This document shows positions 6,039 through 8,771 of a stretch of DNA of 8,771 bases, piece after piece. The stretch's first letter is position 1. Each line of letters starts with the position of its first letter. Under the pieces are notes generated by a model. That model saw nothing but the letters and a program-made list of their open reading frames with translations. It ran no database searches and was not told the DNA's origin. The position numbers and the translations under genes are program-made. Source of the DNA: DAOVQB01 sp023128935 (GTDB lineage Bacteria; Eisenbacteria; RBG-16-71-46; CAIMUX01; WJJG01); assembly GCA_030628905.1 (NCBI GenBank), contig DAOVQB010000192.1, forward strand, positions 1 through 8,771, given 5' to 3'.

Positions 6039-8564
6039 TTATCTGACCAACAGCATGCGGCCTGCGACCTCTAATCCGCCCGCACTGAGCTGACAGAAGT
6101 AGATGCCACCCGGAACTGCACACCCCGACTGATCCGTTCCATCCCAGGAAACTGAATATGTGCCCGCCGGCTGAGGTTCGTTGACCAGGGTGCAGACCCG
6201 GCGACCCGCTGCATCCCGGACCTCCAGCTGGACCGGACCACCTGCCTGGCCGATGGGGCCGGGGATCGCATAGCGGATGTGCGTGGAGGAGGTGAACGGG
6301 TTTGGCGCGTTGTGCCAGAGAAGGGGTCTGGATGTGGCCTCCTGTGCCTGCTGTTCTTGAGGATCTTCCTCGATGGCCTGGTCCTCTTCGATCGGCACAG
6401 TGGCATCGTAGCGCAAGTGGTTGGCCTTGGTTACAGTGATGCGCAGTGTGCCCGGCATAAGCTGGGGAATGATCGGCACCTGCTGCTGCTCGCCGGTTGC
6501 GTCGGTAGCTCCGATGATCCTCCCGTCCACCGTGAGGCCAATGAGTGCTCCGGCGTCTGCTTGCATTGTGAAGGTCGCGGTGTGCATGGGGCAGAAGTCG
6601 CCGTGGATGACGGTGAGATCTTGCGGCACCTCGGAGTACATCTGTGTAAAGGCGCCTCCATGGTGGTGGAACAGATGATAGGTTCTTGTATTATGCCCAA
6701 CCCAGCTGGCGGCTTGCAGATAGTATTTCCCATGCACGTGCGCGAAGGCCGTGCGGAGGTCAGCGGCCCCCAGGTTTTCGGTGCGGTGCTGGCCTGTCGC
6801 TTCCGGGTAGCCGGGATCGAAATCTGACCAGAGCCCATCCACCATGCCCCAGACAAGGACGTCATTGAAGAAGGAATAGGAGATCTCGCTGGCCGCAACG
6901 ACCCCCAGAGCCCCCTCCTCGTGGCGGTGGAGCGCCTCGGCGAAACACGCATAGGGGTGGTTGTACTTCCCGGTCAGGCAGTTGACGCTGAAGATGAAAG
7001 GGGCCCTCGCGGCGTGGAGCCACCAGAGGTGGCTTATACGCCAGTTGGGTGTTCCCCAGCCGAATTCCCATCCGTGATCGCGGTGGAGGGCGAAGAACGC
7101 ACCGGAGTTGAGGGCATCTGTGATGCCGAGGTAATCGCCCGTCCAGTCAGTCAGGTGGTCGGGCGTTGCGGGGATGTAACCCAAGCCGTTGGGGCCGAAG
7201 TACTCGAGCATCATGTTTGTGTGTTCATAGGTGGACCAGATGCTTCCCGGAGTACCATTACAGATGGCATATTCGCGGACAGGATCTTTGCCGAGAACAT
7301 TCTGCTGGAAGCCAAGCACGATCTCGGAGCAGAAGATAAACCAGCGTTCCACGTCCCATCCCCCGGCAAAGAGGGGATGATTGTAGAAGCCGGGATCTGT
7401 TGGAGGCGTTCTCTCGTAGGAGAGCATCTTGCCGATCATGGTTGCCAGCTCGTCGGCGTTGCGTGCGCAGATGCGCCCGTGAGCCATATCGGGCAGGTCA
7501 TCCGGGTACGTGCCCGTGTCGGCGTACATGTTGTCAGAGGCGCATTGCCCGGACCAGATCATGGGTTCGATGCCTATGTCACGCCCATCGCCCGTGTCGG
7601 GGGCGTCACCCAGGAGGAGGAATGCTGCCGGCGCGGGATCCCAAGTGGCGTAGATATCGCGCAGCCATATCCAGATCGTGTACGGGCCCGTTCCACCGAT
7701 GTCTGTTGTGGTGAAAGCCTCGGTCGAGATCCCCTGCAGATTACGCCAGTTCTTGATGCTATCACCCCAAGCGATGAAATCGGGATGGTCGGGTGTCAGG
7801 ATCACATATTCAAAACCCTCGCGGTTTCCTCCCCGCGGTCCCCGCGGAAAGCTGAAGTCGATGCGGGGCAGCGAAGCGAAGTTCAGGAGATGTTCCCGCA
7901 GGATGGGATCCCAGTGGCGACTGCGGAGGCGATCCTCGCCGAAGTGCCCGTGGCCCCCATGAAATTGGACGCGGAGATCCAGATGGGTGTAGACGATCAG
8001 CTCTTTCGTTACCGGGTTGTACTGAAACGGTGTGATGCGCACGATCACAACATCGACTCCGCGCATCACCAAGGTCTTGGAGATCTCGACCGGACTCTCG
8101 GGATAGAATGCATCGCGCCCGAAGATCGCAGGGTCCTTTTCATGGATCAGAGTGGGGTCGGTTTCCTTGGGTATCACTGGCGCTGGCGCAACCGAGATGT
8201 CGCGGTAGGTTCGCATGGTTGAGGAGCGGATCTCAAGTGTGGCCGTTGCGCCTTGGGGGATTGCGATGTAGCGCCCAAAACCGGGCAGATTGGGAGCACC
8301 GGGCGCGTTCGGTAGCAGGGTACCAGCGAGGGAGAGCGCCTGCATGGCTTCGCCGTCAATTAGAACGGTGTCGAATCCGAACGCATCCATGCCGTAATGG
8401 AGCGTAACGCCATCTGGCCCCTGGGATACGAGCGAGAGCCCGGGGATGGCGGTGGTGTCATCGATCCGGACGATCTCAGCGGATGCATCGGGAACTACAA
8501 CCGATACCGCCAGGGTTGCCATGAGCATCACAGAACGCCTGAGGGCGCTCGCTGGTGCCGTCAT
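6039..8564 (-). CDS. Gingipain-like C25 cysteine peptidase with sorting domain
   Basis: The start is the ATG whose complement is at 8562-8564: GGGAG (complement of 8573-8577) lies 8 bases before it, and the protein then begins with a signal peptide (MTAPASALRRSVMLMATLAV...PDASA, cleavage before E30). The product has 841 residues. Residues about 40-240 are the C25 propeptide-type beta domain (LPGFGRYIAIPQGA). The caspase-like catalytic domain (about 250-640) shows FEYVILTPDH, FLLLGDAPD, SDNMYADTGTYPDDLPDMAH followed by GR, then the catalytic pair H497 (HRDHGWEFGWG) and C529 (FIFSVNCLTGKYN). An Ig-like domain follows (about 650-722, GALIGLTVDGRIIGATD), then a Glu/Gln-rich linker (725-745) and a FlgD-like / type IX-type sorting domain (752-841: NAPNPF, LEVRDAAGRRV, VSWDGTDQSGCAVPGGIYFC). 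It is expected to be exported, probably to the cell surface, and to cleave proteins there; its specificity cannot be read here. Another sorting-domain gene ends 133 bases upstream on the same strand. Confidence 0.95.
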   Translation of the reverse strand: MTAPASALRRSVMLMATLAVSVVVPDASAEIVRIDDTTAIPGLSLVSQGPDGVTLHYGMDAFGFDTVLIDGEAMQALSLAGTLLPNAPGAPNLPGFGRYIAIPQGATATLEIRSSTMRTYRDISVAPAPVIPKETDPTLIHEKDPAIFGRDAFYPESPVEISKTLVMRGVDVVIVRITPFQYNPVTKELIVYTHLDLRVQFHGGHGHFGEDRLRSRHWDPILREHLLNFASLPRIDFSFPRGPRGGNREGFEYVILTPDHPDFIAWGDSIKNWRNLQGISTEAFTTTDIGGTGPYTIWIWLRDIYATWDPAPAAFLLLGDAPDTGDGRDIGIEPMIWSGQCASDNMYADTGTYPDDLPDMAHGRICARNADELATMIGKMLSYERTPPTDPGFYNHPLFAGGWDVERWFIFCSEIVLGFQQNVLGKDPVREYAICNGTPGSIWSTYEHTNMMLEYFGPNGLGYIPATPDHLTDWTGDYLGITDALNSGAFFALHRDHGWEFGWGTPNWRISHLWWLHAARAPFIFSVNCLTGKYNHPYACFAEALHRHEEGALGVVAASEISYSFFNDVLVWGMVDGLWSDFDPGYPEATGQHRTENLGAADLRTAFAHVHGKYYLQAASWVGHNTRTYHLFHHHGGAFTQMYSEVPQDLTVIHGDFCPMHTATFTMQADAGALIGLTVDGRIIGATDATGEQQQVPIIPQLMPGTLRITVTKANHLRYDATVPIEEDQAIEEDPQEQQAQEATSRPLLWHNAPNPFTSSTHIRYAIPGPIGQAGGPVQLEVRDAAGRRVCTLVNEPQPAGTYSVSWDGTDQSGCAVPGGIYFCQLSAGGLEVAGRMLLVR

Positions 8565-8596
8565 CGTGTTTGCTCCCTTCGATAAATGCCTTGCCA

Positions 8597-8612
8597 AGAA
8601 CGTGTACGTTCT
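8597..8612. promoter_or_regulatory. 16-bp inverted repeat upstream of the peptidase gene
   Basis: AGAACGT (8597-8603) and ACGTTCT (8606-8612) face each other across two bases, 32 bases upstream of the peptidase start codon. The core GAAC-N6-GTTC looks like a dimeric-repressor operator, though it does not have the spacing of the Gram-positive LexA box (N4). It could also fold as an RNA hairpin in the leader. Confidence 0.4.
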
Positions 8613-8640
8613 CTTCCGACTGCCGACTCTTCCGACTGCC
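8611..8640. repeat. 14-bp tandem repeat upstream of the peptidase gene
   Basis: CTCTTCCGACTGCC occurs at 8611-8624 and 8627-8640, exact copies with a 16-base period. The first copy shares two bases with the inverted repeat at 8597-8612. On the transcribed strand it reads GGCAGTCGGAAGAG twice. It may be a pair of regulator sites or a simple slippage duplication. Confidence 0.7.
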
Positions 8641-8697
8641 TACGCGCAACAGACGACGGCGCAATGCGGTGGACGTGAATCCCTGCGGCGGATGGCG

Positions 8698-8771
8698 CTA
8701 TTCCATCCGGAGCATCCGCTTTGTGATCTGCTTGCCTCCAGCCCGGAGCTGATAGAAGTAGATGCCGCTCG
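8698..8771 (-). CDS. 3' end of another sorting-domain secreted protein
   Basis: On the minus strand, the frame entering at the right edge encodes SGIYFYQLRAGGKQITKRML followed by RME and the stop TAG (complement of 8698-8700). This is the closing motif of the FlgD-like / type IX-type C-terminal domain: compare GGIYFCQLSAGGLEVAGRML in the peptidase and AGVYLCRL...RRVIKLR in the small secreted protein. Only the last 23 codons are in the window, so the main body and function are unknown. The gene runs in the same direction as the peptidase gene, whose start codon lies 133 bases beyond this stop, so the two may share a transcript. Confidence 0.85.
   Translation of the reverse strand, partial: SGIYFYQLRAGGKQITKRMLRME

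Noticed and set aside
6921..8222. Long + strand open frame antisense to the peptidase
   Set aside because: Antisense shadow of a codon-biased gene; the sequence resembles no family, while the opposite strand encodes a complete C25 peptidase.
1..8771. CRISPR arrays, tRNA or rRNA genes, insertion sequences
   Set aside because: No regularly spaced repeat series, no tRNA-like cloverleaf or CCA end, and no transposase-like frame or terminal inverted repeats were seen.

Overview
The window is GC-rich bacterial chromosome, most likely from an uncultivated lineage of the Fibrobacterota-Chlorobiota-Bacteroidota (FCB) neighbourhood, for example an Eisenbacteria- or Krumholzibacteria-like group. The evidence is three secreted proteins ending in the same FlgD-like / type IX-type C-terminal sorting domain (NPF...GR.V..L...G...V.WDG.D..G..V..G.Y...L), one of them a gingipain-family (C25) protease. 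The lineage call is an inference from gene content, not from a marker gene.

Region 1 (1-2518, + strand): the 3' part of a membrane-anchored sensor histidine kinase overlaps the start of an NtrC-family, sigma-54-dependent response regulator. The pair ends at a terminator-like hairpin. The regulator has the GAFTGA loop but carries Asn where the Walker B Asp is expected. The visible part of the kinase has a clear ATPase domain but no canonical His box.

Region 2 (2519-4601, + strand): after a 370-base non-coding stretch comes a two-gene operon of exported proteins. The first is a small protein with the sorting domain. The second is a secreted formylglycine-generating-enzyme-like (FGE/SUMF1 fold) protein without the catalytic cysteines. 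Just after their signal peptides both carry a similar short module ending in a D-[ST]-I-x-F / N-S-L-E-F-like motif. A perfect 10-bp hairpin closes the operon.

Region 3 (4602-6038): a stretch of decayed genes. On the + strand it holds, in order, what looks like the last ~48 codons of a penicillin-binding protein 1C gene, the C-terminal third of a Fic-family protein with its winged helix, and an XRE/HigA-like antitoxin gene broken by a one-base deletion. A perfect 22-bp palindrome between two copies of a 10-base direct repeat follows.

Region 4 (6039-8771, - strand): a complete gingipain-like C25 peptidase with signal peptide, propeptide, His/Cys dyad, Ig-like domain and sorting domain. Upstream of it (higher coordinates) is the very 3' end of a second gene encoding another sorting-domain protein. 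The 133 bases between them hold a 14-bp tandem repeat and a 16-bp inverted repeat.

Taken together, regions 1, 2 and 4 look like regulation plus exported surface proteins. The sequence does not prove that the two-component pair controls either set of secreted genes.
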